Below are positions 17,233-23,877 of a DNA stretch of 34,507 nucleotides, piece by piece (within the stretch, counting starts at the first letter, position 1; every line of letters begins with the position of its first letter). The notes beneath the pieces are model-generated. The model made no database searches, had not been told where the DNA came from, and worked only from the letters and a program-made list of their open reading frames with translations. Position numbers and translations under genes: made by a program. This stretch comes from Nitrospinota bacterium (lineage in GTDB: Bacteria; UBA8248): assembly GCA_028820795.1 (NCBI GenBank), contig JAPPHK010000079.1:1-34507 (forward strand), given 5' to 3'.

Positions 17233-17450
17233 GACGGTGTCCCCTCGTAATATCCGAGTGTGTAGGCGAACCAGAAGATGTGCGCCTGCGTCGGGTTTCG
17301 TGGCAGCACAGTTAACCGGCGGCCGTCCTGCGGTTCGTCGCGAAGTGCTGTATTCCGTCCGACCGTTCGGCCAGTAGCATAGGCGAGCGACTGTTTGGCC
17401 TTGCGCAGGTCGGAGTCGAAGGCGACGATAGCGTGGAGGGTACGAGACAT
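17229..17450 (-). CDS. 73-residue protein of unknown function
   Basis: Starts MSRTLHAIVAFDSDLRKAKQ with AAGGGG before the ATG. The start directly follows the stop of the upstream gene (TAG then ATG) and its own stop overlaps the ATPase start. The chain is basic in its first half and aromatic near the C-terminus (IFWFAYTLGYYEG). No motif or family recognised. Its place in a fully overlapping gene string is the main support. Confidence 0.65.
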   Translation of the reverse strand: MSRTLHAIVAFDSDLRKAKQSLAYATGRTVGRNTALRDEPQDGRRLTVLPRNPTQAHIFWFAYTLGYYEGTPS

Positions 17451-17696
17451 CTACAACCCCTTCTGCGCGCTCAACTTCGTTGCGATGCGCTTGCGAAGCA
17501 TTTCGCTGTCGAAGGAGGTGTTGGCGAGCTTTGAAGCAGTTTCGTGTTCGCCCTGCCGTATGTGGTTGCAGGCAGCCAGGGATGCTCGATCGCGCTGCAG
17601 TTCCAGCGCCTGCGTAACGAGGTCCCATTCCTCGATGGAGAGGGAAAGACGAACGAGCTGACTAGGGTTTTTGTCGAGCATTTTGTTCTCCGTCAT
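17451..17696 (-). CDS. 81-residue protein of unknown function
   Basis: ATG 17696 overlaps the Cas4-like gene's stop as ATGA; the longer frame to 17780 reads backwards into that gene and is rejected. The sequence (LVRLSLSIEEWDLVTQALEL, then a charged region) is predicted helical, with a two-helix look. No enzyme motif. It may be a small accessory factor of the nuclease/ATPase cassette; that is inference from position only. Confidence 0.65.
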   Translation of the reverse strand: MTENKMLDKNPSQLVRLSLSIEEWDLVTQALELQRDRASLAACNHIRQGEHETASKLANTSFDSEMLRKRIATKLSAQKGL

Positions 17697-18679
17697 GAGA
17701 TGTCTGCCGCGCGTTCTAGCGGGTTCCAGCGCCGCACGTCGAAGTCGCTGTACCATATCGCAGGATTGGGACTCGTGCACAGGTCGGTAAAGATACAGCC
17801 GCCGTACTCGGTGCAGGAATTGCCGTAGTTGCGCGGCCAGACTTCGTCGACGGCTTTGAGGTCGTTGTCGTCGGCGCAGGTTTTAGCTTCCTCGTAGTAC
17901 GCTTTCATGTGGGCTACGGCGCGAAGCATGTTTGCTCTCCACCTGTCGACCATATGCGGCGGGAAATGCTTGATGACCTGCAGAGTGTCGTACTTCGTTT
18001 TCAGTATCGACACGCCGCGTATGACAGCGGTTTGTGTCTCGATCCCCGACCGTTGTGCGCCCCAGACATAGCCGATGAACTGCGACTTTAGCCCCCACTG
18101 GTTCGGCCACGAGGCTCCGAGCGCCGAGGTCGTTTTCTCGTCGATGATGGCGATGAACTTCTCGTAGTGGCCGAGGAGATCGAAGCGGCCCGCGTAGATA
18201 ATCGGGTCGCCGGTATCGGGATGATCGATCGGAAGCGGAATGCCGAAGGAGAATTCGATCGAGGATTGGCTGTCCGGCAACTCGACAGGCTTGATCGGAT
18301 CGCTCGCGAAGGGGTATTGCTCGAAGTAGAATTCGACCGCTCCCCATACACGCTCGAAGGTCTTGTTCGCCCCGGTGCCGCGTTCGGGGGCTTCGACTTC
18401 GCCCCACTCCTTGATAAAGGCGAGATGGGCTTGTTCGAGCGCGGCCAGCGAAGTGGCACCGAGGGTGTAGTACTGCAGCCTTGCCACTTCGAGCGCCTTC
18501 GCAAAGCACCCTCCGGCGTGGAGATGAATGCTTTTTTGCGGAGGTTGTAATCCGAGAAAATGTTGCCGATAGGCTTTCGTCGGACAGGAAAGAAAGGCGG
18601 AGACGATTGTATTGTCTACGACTTCGGGGAATTTGGGTTTGTAGGTTTGGAGGTTTTGCTGTTTTGTGTCTGTAGTCAT
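17693..18679 (-). CDS. Cas4/RecB-like PD-(D/E)XK nuclease with probable Fe-S cluster
   Basis: 328 residues. The nuclease core shows GRFD with D167 and IIDEKTTS with D180-E181-K182, followed by Q200 in LKSQFIGY, the RecB-type motif. Cys32 in FLSCPTKAY and three C-terminal cysteines at 289, 295 and 301 (spacing C-x5-C-x5-C) match the four ligands of the 4Fe-4S cluster in Cas4 and AddB-type nucleases. AGGAG precedes the start. There is no CRISPR array or other cas gene, so a role in phage recombination or end resection with the Sak4-like ATPase and SSB is more likely. Confidence 0.85.
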   Translation of the reverse strand: MTTDTKQQNLQTYKPKFPEVVDNTIVSAFLSCPTKAYRQHFLGLQPPQKSIHLHAGGCFAKALEVARLQYYTLGATSLAALEQAHLAFIKEWGEVEAPERGTGANKTFERVWGAVEFYFEQYPFASDPIKPVELPDSQSSIEFSFGIPLPIDHPDTGDPIIYAGRFDLLGHYEKFIAIIDEKTTSALGASWPNQWGLKSQFIGYVWGAQRSGIETQTAVIRGVSILKTKYDTLQVIKHFPPHMVDRWRANMLRAVAHMKAYYEEAKTCADDNDLKAVDEVWPRNYGNSCTEYGGCIFTDLCTSPNPAIWYSDFDVRRWNPLERAADIS

Positions 18680-18713
18680 TGCGTGCTCCTAGATGTAGGA
18701 TTTCCTCATCGTG

Positions 18714-19400
18714 CTACGCCAGCGCCTCGTCGACCATCGTCTTGAAACGCTTGTGCTGAGCTTTCTCGGCGGCGTTCCGGGCAGCTTCCCAGGCTTCTCT
18801 GGTTTCCCAGGCTTCTCTGGCTTCTCTGGCTTCTCTGGCTTCCCATGTGACGGCCCATGTGGCGGCCTTGGCGGCGGTGGTGGCGGCGGGCAGGGCGGCG
18901 GTGGTGGTGGCCTTTACGGCGACCCCTGCGGCGGCCCATGTGACGGCCTCGGCGGTGGCGGCCCATGTGGCGGCCTTGGCCGCGGTGATGGCGGCCTTGG
19001 CGGCGTCCCGTGCGGCGGCCCGTGCGGCGGCCCTCAAGCTCTCGTCGCCGGTTTCGAGGTATTTCCGCACCACGTCCGGCGCGTCCCAGAGGTGGATCAC
19101 GTCGAGCGCGCACTGTCGGGCGAAGCTCCGCAGCAGGTCGGTCGCGTCGATGCTGGCGCGGATCGTGCGCTCGCTCGCCACCAGTTTGTCGTTGCCGTAC
19201 AGGATTTCCCCGCCCACCACGACACGGTGAAGCAGCGGACCGGGGGCGTGGCTCAGCGCGTCCCATGGGCACATGCTCGCGTGCAGCCCGCTTTTGCAAA
19301 GCTCGATCTTCCCCTCGTGCCGCAGCGTCTCCCCGATCGCAGGGATCGGCCTGCCGTCGCGAAGGGTGTCGGTGGTGAAATGGTAGGCAGTGACGGACAT
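18714..19400 (-). CDS. DUF7666-like domain with long alanine-rich helical repeat tail
   Basis: 228 residues from ATG 19400, preceded by GGGAGG; an upstream in-frame start at 19448 overlaps the zinc-ribbon gene and is rejected. Residues 1-110 (YHF...GETLRHEGKIELCKSGLHAS, CPWDALSH, VVVGGEI) resemble DUF7666, a phage/bacterial domain of unknown function. Residues about 120-215 are a run of Ala-rich helix with regularly spaced Trp, Thr and Lys, ending in the near-perfect repeat REAREAREAWETREAWEAA. The DNA for that part carries 9-bp tandem repeats near 18795-18842. No membrane segment. Confidence 0.7.
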   Translation of the reverse strand: MSVTAYHFTTDTLRDGRPIPAIGETLRHEGKIELCKSGLHASMCPWDALSHAPGPLLHRVVVGGEILYGNDKLVASERTIRASIDATDLLRSFARQCALDVIHLWDAPDVVRKYLETGDESLRAAARAAARDAAKAAITAAKAATWAATAEAVTWAAAGVAVKATTTAALPAATTAAKAATWAVTWEAREAREAREAWETREAWEAARNAAEKAQHKRFKTMVDEALA

Positions 19401-19404
19401 CGAG

Positions 19405-19569
19405 TTATCCTCCCGTTCCCTCTCGTACGCAGGTATGACACAGCTCATCGAGGCGTTCCATTTCGGTACGGAGAGGCGAAGAGCAGAGATAGCACTTTGA
19501 ATGCATGACTTCCGCGAGGAATTCCACCTCGTCGGAGTATTCGATTTGGCGTTCCAGTTCGTTTTTCAT
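19405..19569 (-). CDS. 54-residue zinc-ribbon-like protein
   Basis: Begins MKNELERQIEYSDEVEFLAE and continues with CYLC at 26-29 and CHTC at 44-47, ending REGTGG. The two CxxC pairs are spaced as in a small zinc ribbon. The ribosome-binding site is AAGGGA inside a purine-rich leader, and its terminal codons carry the GGGAGG of the next gene. It fills an otherwise empty gap in the operon. Zinc binding is inferred; the partner may be nucleic acid or protein. Confidence 0.68.
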   Translation of the reverse strand: MKNELERQIEYSDEVEFLAEVMHSKCYLCSSPLRTEMERLDELCHTCVREGTGG

Positions 19570-19609
19570 TTTCGTTTCCCTTGCGTTTCCTTTTCGTTTC
19601 CGTTTCCGC

Positions 19610-19888
19610 TTAGAAATCCGCTAAGCCTAGTTGTTGTACCTCCTTTTTCGGCTTTGCCGAATTCCGCTTTGTCCGCCCGTCGGGGAGGTTTTCCCGCTCG
19701 ACTCGGAGAAGAATGAGTCCCTTGCGGATTTCGTTGGTTGTCAGCTCGCTTCCGCTGAGGAGCTTTGTCCGCAGGGCCTGTATCCGTGCGACGCGCTCGG
19801 CTGAGGATAGCGCAGTCGCGGCGGCGACGAGGGCGGTTTCCTCGGAGAGTTCGGTTTCCTCGGAGAGTTCGGTTTCGGTTTCGCTCAC
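19610..19888 (-). CDS. 92-residue acidic/helical protein, unknown function
   Basis: GTG start at 19888 overlapping the previous stop (GTGA), with AGGAG upstream. The N-terminus contains an ELSEET motif repeated twice in a row. The middle is a helical region with LRTKLLSGSELTTNEIRKGL, and the C-terminus is basic (RTKRNSAKPKK) and ends GLADF. No family recognised. The last residues of this protein and of the 191-residue protein at 21885 share a similar LADF ending, which may be chance. Confidence 0.65.
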   Translation of the reverse strand: MSETETELSEETELSEETALVAAATALSSAERVARIQALRTKLLSGSELTTNEIRKGLILLRVERENLPDGRTKRNSAKPKKEVQQLGLADF

Positions 19889-20085
19889 GGCGTTATCTCC
19901 TCTCGAGCTTCGCTCTGCGCGTCGAGCCGTTGGAAGTATTCGATAAGCGCTCGCTTTATAATTGCGCTTCGTGCGCCGTAGCCCGTACGGCGCCGTACGG
20001 GATCGAAGGCGAGTAAGTCGAGCCGAGCAGCGAGTTCCGGTTCGAGAATGATATGTATGCGCTGGCCGTGGATTGTGCGCGGCAT
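19885..20085 (-). CDS. Ribbon-helix-helix-like DNA-binding protein
   Basis: 66 residues. A basic N-terminal strand (GQRIHIILEPEL) followed by helix LAARLDLLAFDP and helix RSAIIKRALIEYFQRL fits the ribbon-helix-helix (CopG/Arc) fold of small dimeric repressors. AGGATAA precedes the ATG. It is close to the promoter end of the leftward operon, where an autorepressor or early regulator would be expected. A natural target to test is the palindromic hairpin repeat family or the 31-bp repeats. Confidence 0.72.
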   Translation of the reverse strand: MPRTIHGQRIHIILEPELAARLDLLAFDPVRRRTGYGARSAIIKRALIEYFQRLDAQSEAREEITP

Positions 20086-20091
20086 GAGGGA

Positions 20092-20565
20092 TTATCCTGT
20101 TTGAAGGTCGTCAGGAGCGGGAGTTTCGTCTCCGTCACTGTTGTCGTCGGCAGTCGACATCCGGGAGAGAATGCCGTCGTAGTCTATGGCGGACTTGAAG
20201 CGGGACTCCGAAGCGCTTTCGGCTTCGGGTTTGGGGTCGGCGGTGGAAGCGAAGTCTTTGCTTCCTGTTCCAACGCCGGTTCCGGCTCCGCCGGGCACGC
20301 CAGCGTTACGTAGGAGTTCCGCCTGTGTTGAAAGCCGCTGTGCAAGCAAAATTGTCGTTTCGTTATTCACTAAACGTAATTGCATACCCCGCGCCCGTGT
20401 TGCCGCTGGGTGGGCTTCTGCCTCCATCGCCAGCCGGCACTCGTTTAGCCGGGCGCGCAGGTTATACGCCTGTCCGCGGTCGTCGCAGTCGATTTCGAGT
20501 CCGGCGGGCTGCTGCCAGAAGTTAATCATCTCGACGGGGAACGAAGCGAGTTTGTGTTTGGGCAT
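20092..20565 (-). CDS. 157-residue protein of unknown function, Gly-rich linker
   Basis: Starts MPKHKLASFPVEMINFWQQP with GAGG upstream. Residues 20-90 look helical with a repeated Arg/Leu pattern (AYNLRARLNECRLAMEAEAH), residues 88-102 form a Gly/Thr-rich linker and the C-terminus is strongly acidic (TADDNSDGDETPAPDD). Six bases separate it from the next gene. An acidic, flexible tail after a folded core is seen in many small phage proteins that contact other proteins; no family recognised. Confidence 0.7.
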   Translation of the reverse strand: MPKHKLASFPVEMINFWQQPAGLEIDCDDRGQAYNLRARLNECRLAMEAEAHPAATRARGMQLRLVNNETTILLAQRLSTQAELLRNAGVPGGAGTGVGTGSKDFASTADPKPEAESASESRFKSAIDYDGILSRMSTADDNSDGDETPAPDDLQTG

Positions 20566-20586
20566 TGGGGAAACCTCTTTGCGAAG

Positions 20587-21006
20587 TTAAAAGGCTGAAA
20601 GGGGAAGCGGCACCGGCTTTGGTTTCGGTTCCGCTTTAACGTAGGTTTGGCCGTAGATTTTTATTCTGTTCGCCTCGGCCTTTTTCGCCTGACGTTTGCG
20701 CTGTTCGGGGGTTTGAGGCTTCCGCTTCGGCTGCGGCTTCCGCGTCGGTTGCGAGAACAAATCCGTTTGCCTTGCCGCGTTCGCTGTCGGCGTGTAGGTC
20801 GATACGCAGGCGGAACAATAGTCGATTTTCGTATGAATGTCAACGCGCGGAAAGCTCGCGCCGTGCGCGTTGACCTTCGCTGTCGGCCGCTCGAACCGAG
20901 TCCAGCCGGACGTCGATTTCCGCTCGTGCCGAAGTTCGCCGGGGAGGTTGTAAACGCTTCCGCAATGGGAGCATTGTCGGGTCTCGCTAACGAAAACGAG
21001 GGTCAT
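20587..21006 (-). CDS. 139-residue zinc-finger-like protein with basic tail, first gene of the leftward operon
   Basis: Two cysteine pairs, CSHC at 12-15 (in ETRQCSHCGSVYNLPGE) and CSAC near residues 64-67, suggest one zinc-binding unit. Residues 85-135 are very basic and proline-rich (KPQPKRKPQTPEQRKRQAKK). The start is an ATG with a weak CGAGG upstream. It is the promoter-proximal gene, so it is probably expressed earliest. Nucleic-acid binding is likely from composition; the exact family is not recognised. Confidence 0.7.
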   Translation of the reverse strand: MTLVFVSETRQCSHCGSVYNLPGELRHERKSTSGWTRFERPTAKVNAHGASFPRVDIHTKIDYCSACVSTYTPTANAARQTDLFSQPTRKPQPKRKPQTPEQRKRQAKKAEANRIKIYGQTYVKAEPKPKPVPLPLSAF

Positions 21007-21054
21007 ATGTCGGCCTCGAGAGTTGTTGCGCGGCGTCCCGTTTCCGGGCGTTGG

Positions 21055-21087
21055 ATTATATATAATGCATCAATGGGTCGTTGTAAA
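21055..21087 (-). promoter_or_regulatory. Candidate leftward promoter for the replication operon
   Basis: On the minus strand TTTACA (complement of 21082-21087, inside the first 31-bp repeat) is followed after 17 bases by TATATA within a TATATAAT stretch (21055-21065). Transcription would begin about 40 bases before the ATG at 21006. It is the only sigma70-like pair seen ahead of the whole leftward operon. Confidence 0.45.
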
Positions 21088-21159
21088 GGGGTTTATTTAG
21101 TATTTGGGTCGTTGTAAAGGGGTTTATTTAGTATTTGGGGCGTTATGAAGGGGTTTGGT
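21075..21159. repeat. 31-bp tandem repeats (iteron-like)
   Basis: Two identical 31-bp units at 21075-21105 and 21106-21136, each beginning GGGTCGTTGTAAAGGGGTTT and ending TTAGTATTT, followed by a diverged partial third unit from 21137 (GGGGCGTTATGAAGGGGTTT). The -35-like TTTACA of the leftward promoter candidate lies inside the first unit. They may bind an initiator or a repressor. Confidence 0.85.
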
Positions 21160-21175
21160 TAGGCGGAAACGGAAA

Positions 21176-21204
21176 TGGGCAATTCGTGTTGTACGAAAAA
21201 CCCA
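21176..21204. repeat. Hairpin repeat, copy 3 of 5
   Basis: Arms TGGGCAATTCGT and ACGAAAAACCCA around loop GTTGT; exact reverse complement of copy 1 over 29 bp. This is the only copy not placed next to a stop codon. It lies in the control region between the tandem repeats and the rightward genes. Two extra A-U pairs extend the stem. Confidence 0.85.
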
Positions 21205-21420
21205 TTGTGCTAGCGTGCAATATCGCGGTATGTAGAATGGATCCCTACCCACTAGCCTAGGCCGCAAGGTCTGTATTCCGCGTGTCGCATTTGTTTTGCA
21301 CGGATATAACTGCTGTCGGCATATCTACCCCTAACGGGCAATCCCGCTGGTGTTTAGATGATTTGACGTATGAACCCCCCACCCTTTTCCGCCGGGGGTT
21401 ATAGCTGGTTACTAGAGGTG

Positions 21421-21435
21421 TATGACTCCCTATAG
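21421..21435 (+). promoter_or_regulatory. T7-promoter-like sequence (speculative)
   Basis: TATGACTCCCTATAG differs at two positions from the core TACGACTCACTATAG of the T7 RNA polymerase promoter and faces the rightward genes. It is found once in the window, is followed by TATTT and the A tract instead of GGG, and no single-subunit RNA polymerase gene is visible here, so it may be coincidence. Confidence 0.22.
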
Positions 21436-21436
21436 T

Positions 21437-21468
<32 letters not shown>

Positions 21469-21807
21469 AATAAGCACTTAAAGAGCGAGGCTTTTGCTGA
21501 GGAAACGAACATCACACTATGCCCGGGGGGCGGAAAAAGGGGCGGGTGTCCGCGCGTCAAACCGGCTAGACACCAGGGGTATTTGACTATCTCGCAGTTT
21601 GTATTCTTAGGTAGACCTCGATCGGGATGGGCTACGAGGATAGGGGAGGTTTGCTGCAGAACGAACGGGAGGAGTAGGGAAACGGAACGGAAGGCTGGCG
21701 GGAGCGGAGGAGGAAAGACTGTGCAAGGTTCGTCGCCGGATGCCGATGTCCCGTCAACGCCGCCGATGCGCCGACAAAAAAAAATCGAAAAAAGTGCTCC
21801 TCCGGGC

Positions 21808-21836
21808 TTGCAATTCGGGTTGCCCGATGCCATATT
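21808..21836 (+). promoter_or_regulatory. Weak candidate promoter before the 191-residue gene
   Basis: TTGCAA at 21808-21813 and CATATT at 21831-21836 are 17 bases apart, each matching four of six sigma70 consensus positions. A GGCGGG/CCCGCC hairpin (21846-21862) would lie in the short leader. The solitary downstream gene must have its own promoter, but this assignment is uncertain. Confidence 0.3.
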
Positions 21837-21884
21837 CATTGTGCGGGCGGGATGACCCCGCCGCCAAACCGAAAGGAACCGAAA

Positions 21885-22460
21885 ATGGCACGGAAGCCCG
21901 AAACCCCACCGAAGCGCACCTTCCGCGTTCGCAAGCAGTACAACGCCGAGCATGGCACCGTGACCTTCGATTGCGTCACGGGCTCCGTCGCGAAGGGCGA
22001 TGTGGAGGTCGTTTCCGAGGCAATCGTCGTTGACCTGTCGGCCCTGCCGAGTGCGATGCGGTCCCAGGCCATGGCGCACGGCATCGCGCAGAAGCTCGGC
22101 GACGCGACGGCGAAGGATGCGGAAACCATCGCGGCGGGATATTCCCCAGAGGATGCCATCGCCGATATGCAGGCGATGTACGACCGCGTGCAGGACGGCG
22201 ATTGGACAACCAAGCGCGAGAGCTCCGGCGGCGCGACAGGCGGGATGCTGCTCGAAGCCATCGTCAAACTCAAGGTCGCTGCAGGCGAAACCGTCGACAA
22301 CGACGCCCGGCAGGCCATCCGCGCCAAGCTGAGGGACAAGGATGTTCGCGCCGGCGCGCTGGCCAACGAGGAAATCGCTGCCGAGTACGAGCGCGTCCGC
22401 GCCGAGCGACAGGCGGGCAAGACGGCGAACGTTTCCGCCGCGAGCCTCGCCGACTTCTAG
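21885..22460 (+). CDS. 191-residue phage protein, solitary and terminator-flanked, unknown function
   Basis: ATG 21885 has AAAGGAA at good spacing; an in-frame upstream start at 21852 lacks one. The N-terminus is basic (MARKPETPPKRTFRVRKQYN). A core with VVDLSALPSAMRSQAMAHGI and AQKLGDATAKDAETI is followed by a helical C-terminus rich in Ala, Glu and Arg. The MAHGIAQKLGDA segment recalls small conserved phage proteins of unknown role. Codons are rich in GCC, GGC and CGC, more so than in neighbours. A strong terminator follows within 25 bases, so it is a single-gene unit and probably highly expressed. Confidence 0.75.
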   Translation: MARKPETPPKRTFRVRKQYNAEHGTVTFDCVTGSVAKGDVEVVSEAIVVDLSALPSAMRSQAMAHGIAQKLGDATAKDAETIAAGYSPEDAIADMQAMYDRVQDGDWTTKRESSGGATGGMLLEAIVKLKVAAGETVDNDARQAIRAKLRDKDVRAGALANEEIAAEYERVRAERQAGKTANVSAASLADF

Positions 22461-22484
22461 TCTGCGTTTCATACGCAACCCCGA

Positions 22485-22519
22485 GGGGCCGGAGGGAAAC
22501 TTCCGGCCCCTTACCTTTT
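22485..22519 (+). terminator. Intrinsic terminator after the 191-residue gene
   Basis: Nine-bp perfect stem GGGGCCGGA (22485-22493) and TCCGGCCCC (22502-22510) with an eight-base loop, followed by TTACCTTTTG. It lies 24 bases after the stop codon and is the clearest terminator in the window. Confidence 0.8.
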
Positions 22520-22637
22520 GCAGTTTCCCCCGCCGGCCGGGCGGGTGGGTGGGATAGAAAGCCTCACCCGAAATTTTGGCCAAAATCTGAACAGCCCACT
22601 TCGAAAGCGGAGGCAGAGGCGGAACTCGGACCCAAAA

Positions 22638-22666
22638 TGGGCAATTCGTCCCGTACGAAAAACCCA
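22638..22666. repeat. Hairpin repeat, copy 4 of 5
   Basis: Same arms as copy 3 (TGGGCAATTCGT and ACGAAAAACCCA) but with loop CCCGT instead of GTTGT. It is placed 61 bases before the terminase small subunit start, after the terminator. AA/TT pairs extend the stem. Confidence 0.85.
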
Positions 22667-22727
22667 TTCTCCCTCTGACCTAAACCTTTCTCTTGACACG
22701 AATCCGCAAACGTGAAACGATGGGAAC

Positions 22728-23351
22728 ATGCAAACGGCAAGCGTCTACGGCAGCGATATCCGCGGCGAGCGCGCGGGGAACACGAAAGTCAAGCGGGTCA
22801 GCAATTGGCTGATGGCGCTGTCGGACTTCATGATCGCGTGCCCGGACGCCAGCGCGAAACAGGCGGCGCAATTCTTCGGGAAGAGCGAGGCCTGGATCAG
22901 CCAGGTAAAGAATTCCGATGCGTTTCGGTCGCTGCATTCGGCGCGGCGGGAGGAGCACTTCGATCGGATTTCCGGCTCGATGCGGGAGAAGTTGACGACG
23001 CTTGCCGAGGTCAGCATTGACGAGTTAGTCGACCGCATCGACACGAATCGGGATAAAGTGACCTTCGGGCAGTTGCACGATGCGGGGAAACTCGCACTCA
23101 ATGCGCTCGGCTTCGGCGGGAGCGGAACCCGCAATGGCGGAGTAAACGTGAACGTCGACTCGCGGACTGTTGTCGTGCACGACGCGGAGGCGTTAGAGCG
23201 AAGTCGGGAGACCCTGCGGCAGTTACGTGAGCGGAACGATGCGCAATTTGCGACGGTCGTTCGGCCGCAGGAAATCGCGGATAGAGCTTCCGAACAAATC
23301 GGAGAGGCAGCCGATGCAATTACCGAAAAGGAGCCTCCGACCGCCGCGTAA
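22728..23351 (+). CDS. terS: Terminase small subunit (DNA recognition)
   Basis: 207 residues. The N-terminal half holds a helix-turn-helix-like region (DASAKQAAQFFGKSEAWISQ), then a long helical oligomerisation segment (REEHFDRISGSMREKLTTLA), then a polar C-terminus. It precedes the nuclease and the terminase large subunit, the usual place for TerS. TerS binds the packaging site and delivers DNA to TerL. The ribosome-binding site is weak (ATGGGAAC). It overlaps the next gene by 38 bases. Family similarity is seen mainly in the HTH and gene order, so the call depends on context. Confidence 0.7.
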   Translation: MQTASVYGSDIRGERAGNTKVKRVSNWLMALSDFMIACPDASAKQAAQFFGKSEAWISQVKNSDAFRSLHSARREEHFDRISGSMREKLTTLAEVSIDELVDRIDTNRDKVTFGQLHDAGKLALNALGFGGSGTRNGGVNVNVDSRTVVVHDAEALERSRETLRQLRERNDAQFATVVRPQEIADRASEQIGEAADAITEKEPPTAA

Positions 23352-23847
23352 CTTCTTTCCCGCGGGGGCGGTAGAGTTCGCGGAACTCGCCCTGGAAACA
23401 CCCCCGTTTATAAAGCGGCAACGTCACACCGGCGTGAGGGCTCAAGGTGTTCGATACGAACGCAAGGCGCAGGGATTTCTCGAGCGGCAGAGCGTATGCT
23501 ACGTTCCCGGCCCCTGGCTGCGCTTTGCGGCACGAGGCGACCGAAAGCTTCGCTGGTGCCAGCCCGACGGACTGTATTTCGATTTCGGCGCTGGGCGCAT
23601 CACAGTTGTCGAAATCAAATACAAGCACACCGAACTCGCTTGGTGGCAGATCCGGCAGCTATACGGCCCGGTCGTGGCGGCGCTCTTTCCTGGCTGGGCT
23701 ATTGGCGCTCTGGAGGTGTGTCACTGGTTTGATCCGGCAGTCGGGTTCCCGGAAGCGGTTTGCAACGTCGGGCAACCGTTCGAGGAAAAGGATCGAGGTT
23801 GCGCCTTCTATGTCTATGTCTATAAGGGCAAGGCGCACGAAGGCTGA
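23314..23847 (+). CDS. PD-(D/E)XK-fold nuclease-like protein between terminase subunits
   Basis: 177 residues from ATG 23314 with GGAGAGG upstream; the open frame back to 23227 overlaps TerS and is not used. Residues 47-58 (RYERKAQGFLE) form a helix with a conserved-type Glu, followed by QPDGLYFDF with D85 and VVEIKYKHT with E100 and K102, then QIRQLY. This Asp-x14-Glu-x-Lys order is the active-site pattern of PD-(D/E)XK nucleases. It may assist packaging (branch or nick resolution) or degrade foreign DNA. No close named family recognised. Confidence 0.68.
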   Translation: MQLPKRSLRPPRNFFPAGAVEFAELALETPPFIKRQRHTGVRAQGVRYERKAQGFLERQSVCYVPGPWLRFAARGDRKLRWCQPDGLYFDFGAGRITVVEIKYKHTELAWWQIRQLYGPVVAALFPGWAIGALEVCHWFDPAVGFPEAVCNVGQPFEEKDRGCAFYVYVYKGKAHEG

Positions 23848-23877
23848 TCGACGAAGCAACTTCGGCTGGAAGGTGGC

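Noticed and set aside
17233-17628. Upstream extension of the Sak4-like ATPase frame
   Set aside because: It covers two small coupled genes in another frame; the GTG at 17232 has a good ribosome-binding site.
18711-19508. 265-codon glycine-rich rightward open frame
   Set aside because: Antisense shadow of the alanine-rich DUF7666-like gene; its glycine content is the complement of GCC repeats.
21583-21855. 90-codon rightward open frame in the control region
   Set aside because: No ribosome-binding site, low-complexity Arg/Gly/Ser composition, and no domain signal.
22693-22721. TTGACA with a 17-base spacer before AACGAT upstream of terS
   Set aside because: The -10 element is poor and transcription would start at the terS start codon, leaving no leader.
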